DNA of 64,000 nucleotides, taken from the NCBI RefSeq assembly GCF_012273655.1, contig NZ_JAAWWP010000015.1:62001-126000 (forward strand), given 5' to 3'. Positions 32,275-44,675 of the stretch are shown piece by piece. The first letter of the stretch is position 1. Each line of letters begins with the position of its first letter. The notes under the pieces are model-generated. The model did no database searches. It was not told the DNA's origin and worked only from the letters and a program-made list of their open reading frames with translations. Source of the stretch: Streptomyces physcomitrii (lineage in GTDB: Bacteria > Actinomycetota > Actinomycetes > Streptomycetales > Streptomycetaceae). Position numbers and translations under genes: made by a program.

Positions 32275-32940
32275 GTGACCGTTCATGACACCGCCCGACA
32301 ACTGCCTGCAATACCTGTCCTCCGTGATCACTGCCGTTCCATGGCCATGCTGGAGGCGATCCTCAGCCCTGAGTGGGAGTACCGCTACTACTCCTTCGAC
32401 GCCCGCTGGTCCGAGGCGGAGGCCATGGCCTCGATGCGCGATGGGTCCGGCGACGAGTACTCGATCGTGTTCTCGGCGGCCGGCGCCTATGTGCGCGGGT
32501 TCGCGCATGAGTCACCCATGAGTCCGTATACCGAGGACGGGCCGTGGCCCGGCGTACTCGACGATGTGCCCGCTGTCTTCCAGTCGTGTGTCGAGGAACC
32601 GGCCTTCTCGGACAAGGACGGGATGCCTGTCGTCACCGCCTGCATATGGCGCGAGGCGGGGGACGATCACTGGAAGACCGGGACGATCGACTTCCCCGAA
32701 GCGGGAACGGGTGACCCGGACGGCGCCGCGGACTTGTTCGGTCTGCTGGTGGACCGCTCCGCGGAAGCATTTCAGCGCTGGGCCGAGGAATACTACGAGG
32801 CCTCGGTCGACTTGGTGGCGGTTCGGCACGTCCTCTCCTCGCGTCCGCTGACCGAAGCAGTGGTCCACGCGTTGAATCCAGAGATCACACCGGCGGACCT
32901 GGCAGAAGACGTCACGGAGATCGGCTATCCGCTGGACTGA
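32275..32940 (+). CDS. Hypothetical protein, cytosolic, acidic
   Basis: A 221-residue acidic protein without signal peptide, membrane segment or motif that I can assign. Notable stretches are MLEAILSPEWEYRYYSFDARW near 24-44 and GDEYSIVFSAAGAYVRGF near 60-77; the latter looks like the SUKH/immunity-type small domain style, but this is only an impression. Similar proteins seem common in Streptomyces. GTG at 32275 is preferred for length; an ATG at 32257 is in frame. Its base composition is visibly lower in GC than its neighbours. A bidirectional terminator separates it from metK. Confidence 0.7.
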   Translation: MTVHDTARQLPAIPVLRDHCRSMAMLEAILSPEWEYRYYSFDARWSEAEAMASMRDGSGDEYSIVFSAAGAYVRGFAHESPMSPYTEDGPWPGVLDDVPAVFQSCVEEPAFSDKDGMPVVTACIWREAGDDHWKTGTIDFPEAGTGDPDGAADLFGLLVDRSAEAFQRWAEEYYEASVDLVAVRHVLSSRPLTEAVVHALNPEITPADLAEDVTEIGYPLD

Positions 32941-32949
32941 AGCACAGAG

Positions 32950-32985
32950 CAGGGCCCGGCCCCTCCGAAGAGGTGCCGGGCCCTG
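32950..32985. terminator. Bidirectional terminator between the hypothetical gene and metK
   Basis: CAGGGCCCGGC (32950-32960) pairs with GCCGGGCCCTG (32975-32985) around a 14-nt loop, between two convergent genes that end at 32940 and 33006. Confidence 0.8.
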
Positions 32986-33005
32986 GCTCGTCTGCGCGGA
33001 ACTGC

Positions 33006-34229
33006 TCAGAGCCCCGCGGCCGCCTTGAGGGCAGGTACGCGGTCCGTCCGCTCCCAGGTGAAGTCCGGGAGTTCGCGGCCGAAGTGGCCGTAGGCCGCGG
33101 TCTGGGCGTAGATCGGGCGGAGGAGGTCGAGGTCGCGGATGATCGCGGCGGGGCGGAGGTCGAAGACCTCGGAGACCGCGGACTCGATCTTCTCCGGGGC
33201 GATCTTGTGGGTGCCGAAGGTCTCGATGAACAGGCCCACCGGCTCCGCCTTGCCGATGGCGTAGGCGACCTGGACCTCGCAGCGCGAGGCGAGGCCCGCG
33301 GCGACGACGTTCTTGGCGACCCAGCGCATCGCGTACGCGGCGGAGCGGTCCACCTTGGACGGGTCCTTGCCGGAGAAGGCGCCGCCGCCGTGGCGGGCCA
33401 TGCCGCCGTAGGTGTCGATGATGATCTTGCGCCCGGTCAGGCCCGCGTCGCCCATCGGGCCGCCGATCTCGAAGCGGCCGGTCGGGTTGACCAGGAGGCG
33501 GTAGCCCTCGGTCTCCAGCTTGATGCCGTCGTCCAGGAGCGCCTTCAGTTCGGGCTCGACGACGAACTCGCGGATGTCGGGGGCGAGCAGCGAGTCCAGG
33601 TCGATGTCCGAGGCGTGCTGCGAGGAGACGACCACGGTGTCGAGGCGGACCGCCTTGTCACCGTCGTACTCGATGGTGACCTGCGTCTTGCCGTCCGGGC
33701 GGAGGTAGGGGATGGTGCCGTTCTTGCGCACCTCGGAGAGGCGCCGGGAGAGGCGGTGGGCCAGGCTGATCGGGAGCGGCATCAGCTCGGCGGTCTCGTC
33801 GCAGGCGTAGCCGAACATCAGGCCCTGGTCGCCGGCGCCCTGACGGTCGAGCTCGTCCCCCTCGTCCCTCTGGGAGGCACCTTCGACCCTGCTCTCGTAG
33901 GCCGTGTCCACGCCCTGCGCGATGTCGGGCGACTGCGCGCCGATGGACACCGAGACACCGCAGGAGGCGCCGTCAAAGCCCTTCTTCGAGGAGTCGTAGC
34001 CGATCTCCAGGATCTTGTCCCGGACGAGCTGGGCGATCGGGGCGTACGCCTTGGTGGTGACCTCTCCGGCCACGTGCACCAGGCCGGTGGTGATCAGCGT
34101 CTCGACGGCGACGCGGGAGGTGGGGTCCTCCCGCAGCAGGGCGTCGAGGATGGTGTCGCTGATCTGGTCAGCGATCTTGTCGGGGTGGCCCTCGGTGACG
34201 GACTCCGAGGTGAACAGACGGCGGGACAC
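33006..34229 (-). CDS. metK: S-adenosylmethionine synthetase
   Basis: MetK makes SAM from methionine and ATP; in Streptomyces SAM level also affects differentiation and antibiotic production. The 407-residue protein has the family hallmarks FTSESVTEGHPDK near 6-18, GAGDQGLMFGYA near 131-142 (adenosine site) and GGGAFSGKDPSKVDRSAAY near 282-300 (phosphate site). It starts with GTG at 34229 behind AGGGAG. It is monocistronic by the look of it, with a 348-bp gap upstream. Confidence 0.97.
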   Translation of the reverse strand: MSRRLFTSESVTEGHPDKIADQISDTILDALLREDPTSRVAVETLITTGLVHVAGEVTTKAYAPIAQLVRDKILEIGYDSSKKGFDGASCGVSVSIGAQSPDIAQGVDTAYESRVEGASQRDEGDELDRQGAGDQGLMFGYACDETAELMPLPISLAHRLSRRLSEVRKNGTIPYLRPDGKTQVTIEYDGDKAVRLDTVVVSSQHASDIDLDSLLAPDIREFVVEPELKALLDDGIKLETEGYRLLVNPTGRFEIGGPMGDAGLTGRKIIIDTYGGMARHGGGAFSGKDPSKVDRSAAYAMRWVAKNVVAAGLASRCEVQVAYAIGKAEPVGLFIETFGTHKIAPEKIESAVSEVFDLRPAAIIRDLDLLRPIYAQTAAYGHFGRELPDFTWERTDRVPALKAAAGL

Positions 34230-34577
34230 ATCGCTCCCTGGGGTTGCAGCGGCTGCTGGCTGAGCATTGACGGACCCGGCCGGGAGCTGCGCCCGGCGTG
34301 GTGGTCCGCGACCAGTTTATCGGTCGGTACGCGCCGCCGGACCAGGTGTCTCCCTAGTTGAGAGCCCTGTGACCTGCGGCACGGGCATTCTGCTTCAGCA
34401 ACACCCGGGATAGCCAGGGCCACGCCGCGTGATTCGGGCCCGTTCACAAGCCCGCCATATACCGGGTGACCGGCCACGGAACACCCGATTGTCGGCCACG
34501 CGGCGGCCAGGACCGGCCATGCTCCGGAGGGCTCCCGCGGACTCCGCGATTCCGGGGTCAGGAGGCGTCAAGCGGCG
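34230..34577. other. metK upstream region
   Basis: No gene is seen in these 348 bp. A less GC-rich stretch with GATAAACTG on the minus strand near 34315 may mark the metK promoter. I looked for SAM-responsive riboswitch cores and did not find one. Confidence 0.4.
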
Positions 34578-35783
34578 TCAGGAGACCAGACGGGCGGCGA
34601 CCAGATCCCAGACGGTGTCGGCGAGGGCTTCCTTGGGACCGTTCGGCACGGGGGTCTCGCTGCCGTCCGCGCCGAGGACCACGGCCTCGTTCTCCTCGGC
34701 GCCGAAGGTCTTGGCCTCGCCCACCTCGTTGACCACCAGCAGATCGCAGCCCTTGCGGGCCAGCTTGGCGCGCCCGTTGACCAGGACGTCGTCGGTCTCG
34801 GCGGCGAAGCCCACCACGAGCTGGCCCGGGCGGGGCCGCGCGGCCGCGATCTCGGCGAGGATGTCCGGGTTGCGGACCAGCGCCACGGGCTCCGGCTCCT
34901 GGCCGTCCTTCTTCTTGATCTTCCCGGTGGCGTACGAGGCGGGGCGGAAGTCGGCCACGGCGGCGGCCATCACCACGGCGTCGGCGTCCGTGGCCGCCTT
35001 CACCACGGCCTCCCGCAGCTCCTTGGCGGTGCCCACGGGGACGACGTCCACCCCGGCCGGGTCGGGCAGTTGCGGGTTGGCGGAGACCAGGGTGACCCGG
35101 GCCCCGCGCGCGGCGGCGGTACGGGCGAGGGCGTACCCCTGCTTCCCGGAGGAGCGGTTGCCGAGGAAGCGCACCGGGTCCAGGGGCTCGCGGGTGCCGC
35201 CCGCGCTGATCACCACATGGCGCCCCGCGAGGGCGGGCTCGCGGATGCCGCGGGCGAGCACCCGGCGGGCCAGGGCGAAGATCTCGGCCGGGTCGGGGAA
35301 GCGGCCCTTGCCGGTGTCGGCGCCGGTGAGGCGGCCGACGGCGGGCTCGACGACCAGGGCGCCGCGGCGGCGCAGGGTGGCGACGTTCTCCTGGGTGGCG
35401 GGGTGCTCCCACATCTCGGTGTGCATGGCAGGGGCGAAGAGCACCGGACAGCGGGCGGTGAGCAGGGTGTTGGTGAGCAGGTCGTCGGCGAGGCCGTGGG
35501 CGGCCTTGGCCAGGATGTCGGCGGTGGCCGGGGCCACGACGACCAGGTCGGCCTGCTGGCCGATGCGCACGTGCGGCACCTCGTGGACGTCGGACCAGAC
35601 CTCGGTGGCGACCGGGTTCCCGGACAGGGCCGCCCAGGTCGCCGAGCCGACGAAGTGCAGGGCCGCCTCGGTGGGCACGACGCGGACGTCGTGGCCGGAT
35701 TCCGTGAGCCGCCGCAGCAGCTCGCACGCCTTGTACGCGGCGACTCCGCCGCTGACCCCGAGAACCACCTTGGGTTTGTCCAC
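34578..35783 (-). CDS. coaBC: Bifunctional CoaBC (phosphopantothenoylcysteine synthetase/decarboxylase)
   Basis: CoaBC couples cysteine to 4-phosphopantothenate and decarboxylates the product, two steps of coenzyme A synthesis. The 401-residue protein has the FMN-dependent CoaC decarboxylase first (about 1-180; GVSGGVAAYKA, VVVAPATADILAK, PAMHTEMW) and the CoaB synthetase second (about 190-401; SAGGTREPLDPVRFLGNRSSGKQG, VGFAAET). I chose GTG at 35783 because GAGAGGCAG lies upstream; the frame is open further, but extra residues are not family-like. It follows rpoZ after a terminator. Confidence 0.95.
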   Translation of the reverse strand: MDKPKVVLGVSGGVAAYKACELLRRLTESGHDVRVVPTEAALHFVGSATWAALSGNPVATEVWSDVHEVPHVRIGQQADLVVVAPATADILAKAAHGLADDLLTNTLLTARCPVLFAPAMHTEMWEHPATQENVATLRRRGALVVEPAVGRLTGADTGKGRFPDPAEIFALARRVLARGIREPALAGRHVVISAGGTREPLDPVRFLGNRSSGKQGYALARTAAARGARVTLVSANPQLPDPAGVDVVPVGTAKELREAVVKAATDADAVVMAAAVADFRPASYATGKIKKKDGQEPEPVALVRNPDILAEIAAARPRPGQLVVGFAAETDDVLVNGRAKLARKGCDLLVVNEVGEAKTFGAEENEAVVLGADGSETPVPNGPKEALADTVWDLVAARLVS

Positions 35784-35872
35784 CGTCTGCCTCTCCCTGC
35801 TCGCCACCGTTGCCTGCCCGCCGAGGACAGCGCACGGCCGTGTCCACGCCACGGCCGGGTCCTGACACACCA

Positions 35873-35925
35873 CAGGCCCGGCGGACACTCTTCCAGCTCT
35901 CGCTGGGAGGTGACCGCCGGGCCTG
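35873..35925 (-). terminator. Terminator after rpoZ
   Basis: A perfect 12-bp outer helix (CAGGCCCGGCGG at 35873-35884 with its complement at 35914-35925) encloses a second helix, CCAGC with GCTGG. It begins 55 bp after the rpoZ stop and upstream of coaBC. Confidence 0.75.
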
Positions 35926-35980
35926 TCGTGAAGTTCACGATCTGGCGCCCGCGGGCGTCCCGATCCTGCTCGTCGGCTGC

Positions 35981-36253
35981 TTACTGCGCCGGGCCCTCGA
36001 TGGCCTCGGAGGTGAGCAGACCGGCGTTGATCTCGCGCAGGGCGATCGAGAGCGGCTTCTCGTGGACGTGGGTGTCCACGAGCGGACCGACGTACTCAAG
36101 GAGGCCCTCACCGAGCTGCGAGTAGTACGCGTTGATCTGGCGGGCACGCTTGGCCGCGTAGATCACCAGGCTGTACTTCGAGTCGGTGGCCTCGAGGAGC
36201 TCGTCGATCGGCGGGTTGATGATGCCCTCGGGCGTGGTGATGGAAGAGGACAC
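35981..36253 (-). CDS. rpoZ: RNA polymerase omega subunit
   Basis: Omega helps assemble and stabilise the beta' subunit of RNA polymerase and is part of a ppGpp site in some bacteria. The 90-residue protein starts from GTG at 36253 (MSSSITTPEGIINPPIDELL) and carries KYSLVIYAAKRARQINAYY (26-44), the helix that binds beta'. GGAAGG precedes the start. It lies 83 bp downstream of gmk, a classic gmk-rpoZ pair. Confidence 0.96.
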   Translation of the reverse strand: MSSSITTPEGIINPPIDELLEATDSKYSLVIYAAKRARQINAYYSQLGEGLLEYVGPLVDTHVHEKPLSIALREINAGLLTSEAIEGPAQ

Positions 36254-36336
36254 GCTCTACCTTCCGAACGATGAGACAGAATGAGACGGAACCGTGGAGT
36301 GACGGTGAGTGGTTCTCGGAGGCCGGGCCCCCGGTG

Positions 36337-36930
36337 TCACACCACGTCCATCAAGGCTAGCAGCTCGCGGGCCACGTCCTCGACGGCGGTGTTGACCAGG
36401 GTGGTGTCGAACTCCGACTCCGCGGCCAGTTCGATCTTCGCGGCGTCGAGCCGGCGCTCGATGACCTCCGGCGCCTCGGTGCCCCGGCCGGTGAGCCGGC
36501 GCACCAGTTCCTCCCAGGAGGGCGGGGCGAGGAAGACCAGCCGGGCGTCCGGCATCGACTCGCGGACGAGCCGGGCGCCCTGGAGGTCGATCTCCAGGAG
36601 CACCGGCTCCCCCGCGCCGAGCCGGTCGAGGACCGCGCCGCGCGGGGTGCCGTACCGGTTGCCCGCGAACTCGGCCCATTCGAGGAGTTCGCCGTTGGCG
36701 ACGAGCTTGTCGAACTCCTCGTCGGTGACGAAGAAGTACTGCACGCCGTGCTTCTCGCCGGGGCGGGGCTTGCGGGTCGTCGCCGACACCGAGAGCCAGA
36801 CCTCGGGGTGTTCTTTGCGCATATGGGCGACGACCGTGCTCTTGCCGACCCCGGAGGGGCCGGAGAGCACGGTCAGCCGCGGACGAGCGTCCGGGGGTAC
36901 GGGGGTCGTCCCCCGGGATGTTGCAGCCAT
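36337..36930 (-). CDS. gmk: Guanylate kinase
   Basis: Gmk phosphorylates GMP to GDP with ATP. The 197-residue protein has the P-loop GPSGVGKST near 24-32, the GMP-binding residues in SATTRKPRPGEKHGVQYFF, and the lid region LTGRGTEAPEVIERRL. The ATG at 36930 gives a slightly extended N-terminus (TSRGTTPVPPDARPR), common in actinobacteria. It lies between sihF, 38 bp upstream, and rpoZ. Confidence 0.96.
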   Translation of the reverse strand: MAATSRGTTPVPPDARPRLTVLSGPSGVGKSTVVAHMRKEHPEVWLSVSATTRKPRPGEKHGVQYFFVTDEEFDKLVANGELLEWAEFAGNRYGTPRGAVLDRLGAGEPVLLEIDLQGARLVRESMPDARLVFLAPPSWEELVRRLTGRGTEAPEVIERRLDAAKIELAAESEFDTTLVNTAVEDVARELLALMDVV

Positions 36931-36968
36931 GGAGCGATTATCCAGGTTCCCGGCGGTGCCCGGAAACG

Positions 36969-37292
36969 TCAGGCCGCGCCACCGCCGAACTCGCGCTCCA
37001 GGGAAGCGATCTGGTTGGAACCGAGACCCCGCACACGACGGCTCTCGGAGATGCCGAGCCGTTCCATGATCTGCTTGGCGCGGACCTTGCCGACGCCGGG
37101 CAGCGACTCAAGGAGGGCGGAGACCTTCATCTTGCCGATGACGTCGTTCTCCTGACCCTGCTTGATGACCTCGTGGAGCGAGGCGCCGGAGTGCTTGAGT
37201 CGATTCTTCACCTCGGCCCGCTCCCGGCGAGCCGCGGCGGCCTTTTCGAGCGCGGCTGCGCGCTGTTCAGGGGTAAGGGGCGGAAGAGCCAC
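36969..37292 (-). CDS. sihF: Actinobacterial integration host factor sIHF
   Basis: sIHF is the small nucleoid protein of Streptomyces (mIHF in mycobacteria) that binds DNA and affects topology, sporulation and antibiotic production. The 107-residue protein starts VALPPLTPEQRAAALEKAAA. It has a long N-terminal helix followed by a helix-two-turns-helix domain with the helix-hairpin-helix-like SLPGVGKVRAKQIMERLGI near 68-86. I chose GTG at 37292 because the length then equals that of the S. coelicolor protein as I recall it; the frame is open to 37352. It is upstream of gmk. Confidence 0.95.
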   Translation of the reverse strand: MALPPLTPEQRAAALEKAAAARRERAEVKNRLKHSGASLHEVIKQGQENDVIGKMKVSALLESLPGVGKVRAKQIMERLGISESRRVRGLGSNQIASLEREFGGGAA

Positions 37293-37649
37293 GCCTACGT
37301 CACCTCGGATGTCGAACTGTCGGATACGGACCGGTGAGGAACCTAGCGGCACCCCACCTGGTGAGCAACGTGCAACGCGCTTGCCCGTTCACTCTCGACG
37401 GAGACTAGCGGCCATGACCGCTCCAGTCAGCGAGAACAGACGAAAAGTCCTGGTCAGCCTCGACCGAGCCCGACATTAACGGCATAACACCCGAGAATTT
37501 TGAGTTCCTGACCCCGCCGGGGGCGCCGAGCGGCGGCGGGCGGGCTCCGCCGGAGCGGTTCCGGCGCGCGCCGGGCGTCCCCGAGCGCGCCGGAGCACGC
37601 CCCGACCGGCCCGGCCGCGGCGGCTCCCGCCACGGCCGGGGCCGCCGGT
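37293..37649. other. Intergenic region between pyrF and sihF
   Basis: The half next to sihF, especially 37460-37510, is strikingly AT-rich for this genome and likely holds the sihF promoter (minus strand TTATGC and TTAATG elements). The half next to pyrF is very GC-rich and contains an imperfect hairpin, about 37608-37643, likely ending the pyr operon. No gene is seen. Confidence 0.55.
37608..37643 (-). terminator. Probable pyr operon terminator
   Basis: GGCCCGGCCGCGG (37608-37620) pairs, with one bulge, with the CACGGCCGGGGCC arm ending at 37643. It begins 7 bp after the pyrF stop. Confidence 0.55.
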
Positions 37650-38488
37650 TCAGGCCGTGCCGAGGGCCGCCCGGATCCCGTCCGCGTACCGGTCGGCGGC
37701 CGCGCGCAGCCCCGCCGGGTCCGGGCCCGCGCCGAGCACCGCGCGGCTGACGGCGGGCAGCACCCGGTCCGCCGCGCCCGCGAAGAGCCGGGGCAGATCC
37801 GCGGGGGTCGCGCCCTGGGCGCCGATGCCGGGGGCGAGCAGGGGGCCGTTGACCGCGAGGTCCTCTCCCGCTTCGGCGAGGGTGGCGCCGATGACCGCGC
37901 CGACCGAGCCGAGCGGCCGTGCGCCCGCGTTCTCGGCGGCGATCTGCCGCAGCATCAGCCCGGCCACGCTGCCGCCGTCCGCGGCGCGGGCCCGCTGCAC
38001 CTCGACGCCCTCCGGGTTGGAGGTGAGGCCGAGGACGAAGACTCCGGTGCCGTGCGCGGCGGCCAGGTCCAGGGCGGGCCGCAGCGAGCCGAAGCCCAGG
38101 TACGGGGAGAGGGTCACCGCGTCCGAGAAGAGCGGGGCACCGGGGCGCAGATAGGTCTCGGCGTAGGCGGTCATGGTGGAGCCGATGTCGCCGCGCTTGG
38201 CGTCCATCAGGACCAGGGCGCCGGCCTCCCGGGAGCGGGCCACCGCCGTCTCCAGGACCGCGATGCCGCGCGAGCCGAAGCGCTCGAAGAAGGCCGACTG
38301 CGGCTTGAACACGGCCACCCGGTCGGCGAGGGCCTCCACGACGGTGTACGTGAAGCGTTCGAGGCCCGCGATGTCGTCGCCGAGGCCCCAGTCCGCGAGG
38401 AGCGAGGCGTGCGGGTCGATGCCGACGCAGAGCGGGCCGCGGGTGTCCATGGCCGCCCTGAGCCGGGTGCCGAAGGGTGCGAGCGGGC

Positions 38489-38492
<4 letters not shown>
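37650..38492 (-). CDS. pyrF: Orotidine 5'-phosphate decarboxylase (type 2)
   Basis: PyrF makes UMP from OMP, the last step of de novo pyrimidine synthesis. The 280-residue length and MDAKRGDIGSTMTAYAETYL near 95-114, with the catalytic Lys-Asp array, are typical of the type 2 (long) family. PLCVGIDPHASLL near 20-32 is the N-terminal substrate site. The ATG at 38492 overlaps the pyrD stop by 4 bp. It is the last gene of the operon. Confidence 0.96.
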
Positions 38493-39592
<1,100 letters not shown>

Positions 39593-39611
39593 GGTGGTGG
39601 TGTCCTCATGA

Positions 39612-39642
39612 AGAGGGGGACACCTCTTCGGTGTCCCCCTCT
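39612..39642 (-). terminator. Strong hairpin between carB and pyrD
   Basis: AGAGGGGGACACC (39612-39624) pairs perfectly with GGTGTCCCCCTCT (39630-39642) around a 5-nt loop. It lies 9 bp after the carB stop and 20 bp before the pyrD start, so it may reduce read-through or process the mRNA and lower pyrDF expression. Confidence 0.7.
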
Positions 39643-39650
39643 CTCGGGTG

Positions 39651-42951
<3,301 letters not shown>

Positions 42952-42959
<8 letters not shown>

Positions 42960-44094
42960 GCGAGGCCTCCATCAGGGAAACGAAGCGGTCGAACAGGTAC
43001 GCGGCGTCGTGCGGACCCGCTGCCGCCTCGGGGTGGTACTGGACGCTGAAGGCCGGCCGGTCGAGGAGCCGGAGCCCCTCCACCACCTCGTCGTTGAGGC
43101 AGACGTGCGAGACCTCTGCGCGGCCGAAGGGGGTGTCGAAGGGACCGTCGAGGGGGGCGTCGACGGCGAATCCGTGGTTGTGCGCGGTGACCTCGACCTT
43201 GCCGGTGGTGCGGTCCTGGACGGGCTGGTTGATGCCCCGGTGGCCGTACTTGAGCTTGAAGGTGCCGAGCCCGAGGGCGCGGCCGAGGATCTGGTTGCCG
43301 AAGCAGATGCCGAACAGCGGGGTGCCGCGCTCCAGGACGCCGCGCATCAGGGCGACCGGGTGCTCGGCGGTGGCGGGGTCGCCGGGGCCGTTGGAGAAGA
43401 AGACCCCGTCGGGCCCGGCGGCGTACAGCTCCTCCAGACTCGCGGTGGCGGGCAGCACGCGCACCTCTATGCCGCGCTCGGCCATCCGGTACGGGGTCAT
43501 GCCCTTGATGCCGAGGTCGACGGCGGCGACGGTGAACTTGCGGGTGCCGTGCGCGGGGACCGTGTAGGCCGTGGCGGTGGCGACCTCGGCGGCGAGGTCG
43601 GCGCCCTTCATCTCGGGCGCCTGGCGGACCTCGGCCAGCATGGTGCCCTCGTCGGGCAGCGCGTTGCCGGAGAAGATGCCGACCCGCATGGCGCCGCGTT
43701 CGCGCAGGTGCCGGGTGAGGGCGCGGGTGTCCACGCCGCTGATGCCGACGACGCCCTGCGCGGCCAGCTCCTCGTCGAGGGTGCGCCGGGAGCGCCAGTT
43801 GGAGGGCTTGCGGGCGGGGTCGCGGACGACATAGCCGGAGACCCAGATCCGCCCGGACTCCGGGTCCTCGTCGTTGACGCCGGTGTTGCCGACGTGCGGA
43901 GCGGTCATCACCACGATCTGGCGGTGGTACGAGGGGTCGGTGAGGGTCTCCTGGTAGCCGGTCATGCCGGTGGAGAAGACCGCTTCGCCGAAGGTCTCCC
44001 CCACGGCCCCGTAGGCGCGGCCACGGAAGGTGCGGCCGTCCTCCAGGACGAGGACTGCGGGGACCTTCGCGGTCTCCCTGGTGGGGGTGCTCAT
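42952..44094 (-). CDS. carA: Carbamoyl-phosphate synthase small chain
   Basis: CarA hydrolyses glutamine and channels ammonia to CarB. The 380-residue protein has the small-subunit N-terminal domain and a class I amidotransferase domain with the catalytic Cys in FGICFGNQILGRALGL and the His/Glu pair in QYHPEAAAGP. The ATG at 44094 overlaps the upstream PH-like gene by 4 bp, and the stop overlaps carB, so all three are coupled. Confidence 0.97.
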
Positions 44095-44675
44095 GGTGTG
44101 GCGCCTTCCGTGAGGTACGGGGTGGTGTCGGTGGTGGCCAGGGTGGTGACGGCGGTGACCCAGTCGGCCTGGGCGGCGGAGCGGTCGAGCCGGAAGCCGG
44201 AGTCGATCTCCCGCCCGCCGTGCCGCCAGGTGACGATCAGCAGGCCGCCCTCGGTGAGGACCTTGCCCGCGATGCCCTTGTCGAGCCGGGCCCCGCGCAG
44301 CCGCCCGCGCGGTACGGAGAAGTCGGCGGCGCCGGGTCGGCGTACGTGCAGCCCCTCGGCGGTGAGGGTCAGCTCCGCCCGGCTCCGGGTGCCCAGGCCG
44401 TGCGCGACGATGCGGTCCAGCCAGTGCCCGGCGGTGGTCGAGCCGTGGTAGCGGCCGCTCGCGGTGAGCAGCGGCTCGCCGGGCTCCTCGGGGGCGGCCG
44501 GCAGCGGGGGCAGGTCGCCCTGCAGGGTGCCGCGCCACTTCCAGCCCTGGCGCATCAGCCAGTAGAGGAAGGCGACGAACACCGCGAGGCCCACGAGCCA
44601 GCCGATCCGGGGGGCCCAGTCGGTGACCTCCGCCGGCTTCTGCGCGGCGGCGAGGGAGGAGAGCTGATGGATCAC
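44091..44675 (-). CDS. Conserved membrane protein with PH-like domain in the pyr operon
   Basis: The 194-residue protein has one predicted membrane helix near 25-42 (IGWLVGLAVFVAFLYWLM) followed by a basic, soluble C-terminal domain of about 140 residues that reads like a bacterial PH-type beta barrel (ELTLTAEGLHVRRPG, GGLLIVTWRHGGREIDSGF). I do not know its function. It starts with GTG at 44675 overlapping the pyrC stop by 4 bp and its own stop overlaps carA by 4 bp. This tight coupling suggests it is a real member of the pyr operon and not a bystander. Confidence 0.82.
   Translation of the reverse strand: MIHQLSSLAAAQKPAEVTDWAPRIGWLVGLAVFVAFLYWLMRQGWKWRGTLQGDLPPLPAAPEEPGEPLLTASGRYHGSTTAGHWLDRIVAHGLGTRSRAELTLTAEGLHVRRPGAADFSVPRGRLRGARLDKGIAGKVLTEGGLLIVTWRHGGREIDSGFRLDRSAAQADWVTAVTTLATTDTTPYLTEGATP

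Noticed and set aside
34230..34577. Possible SAM-responsive riboswitch upstream of metK
   Set aside because: I checked the minus strand for SAM-I, SAM-II and SAM-IV type cores and found no matching conserved blocks; only a plausible promoter.
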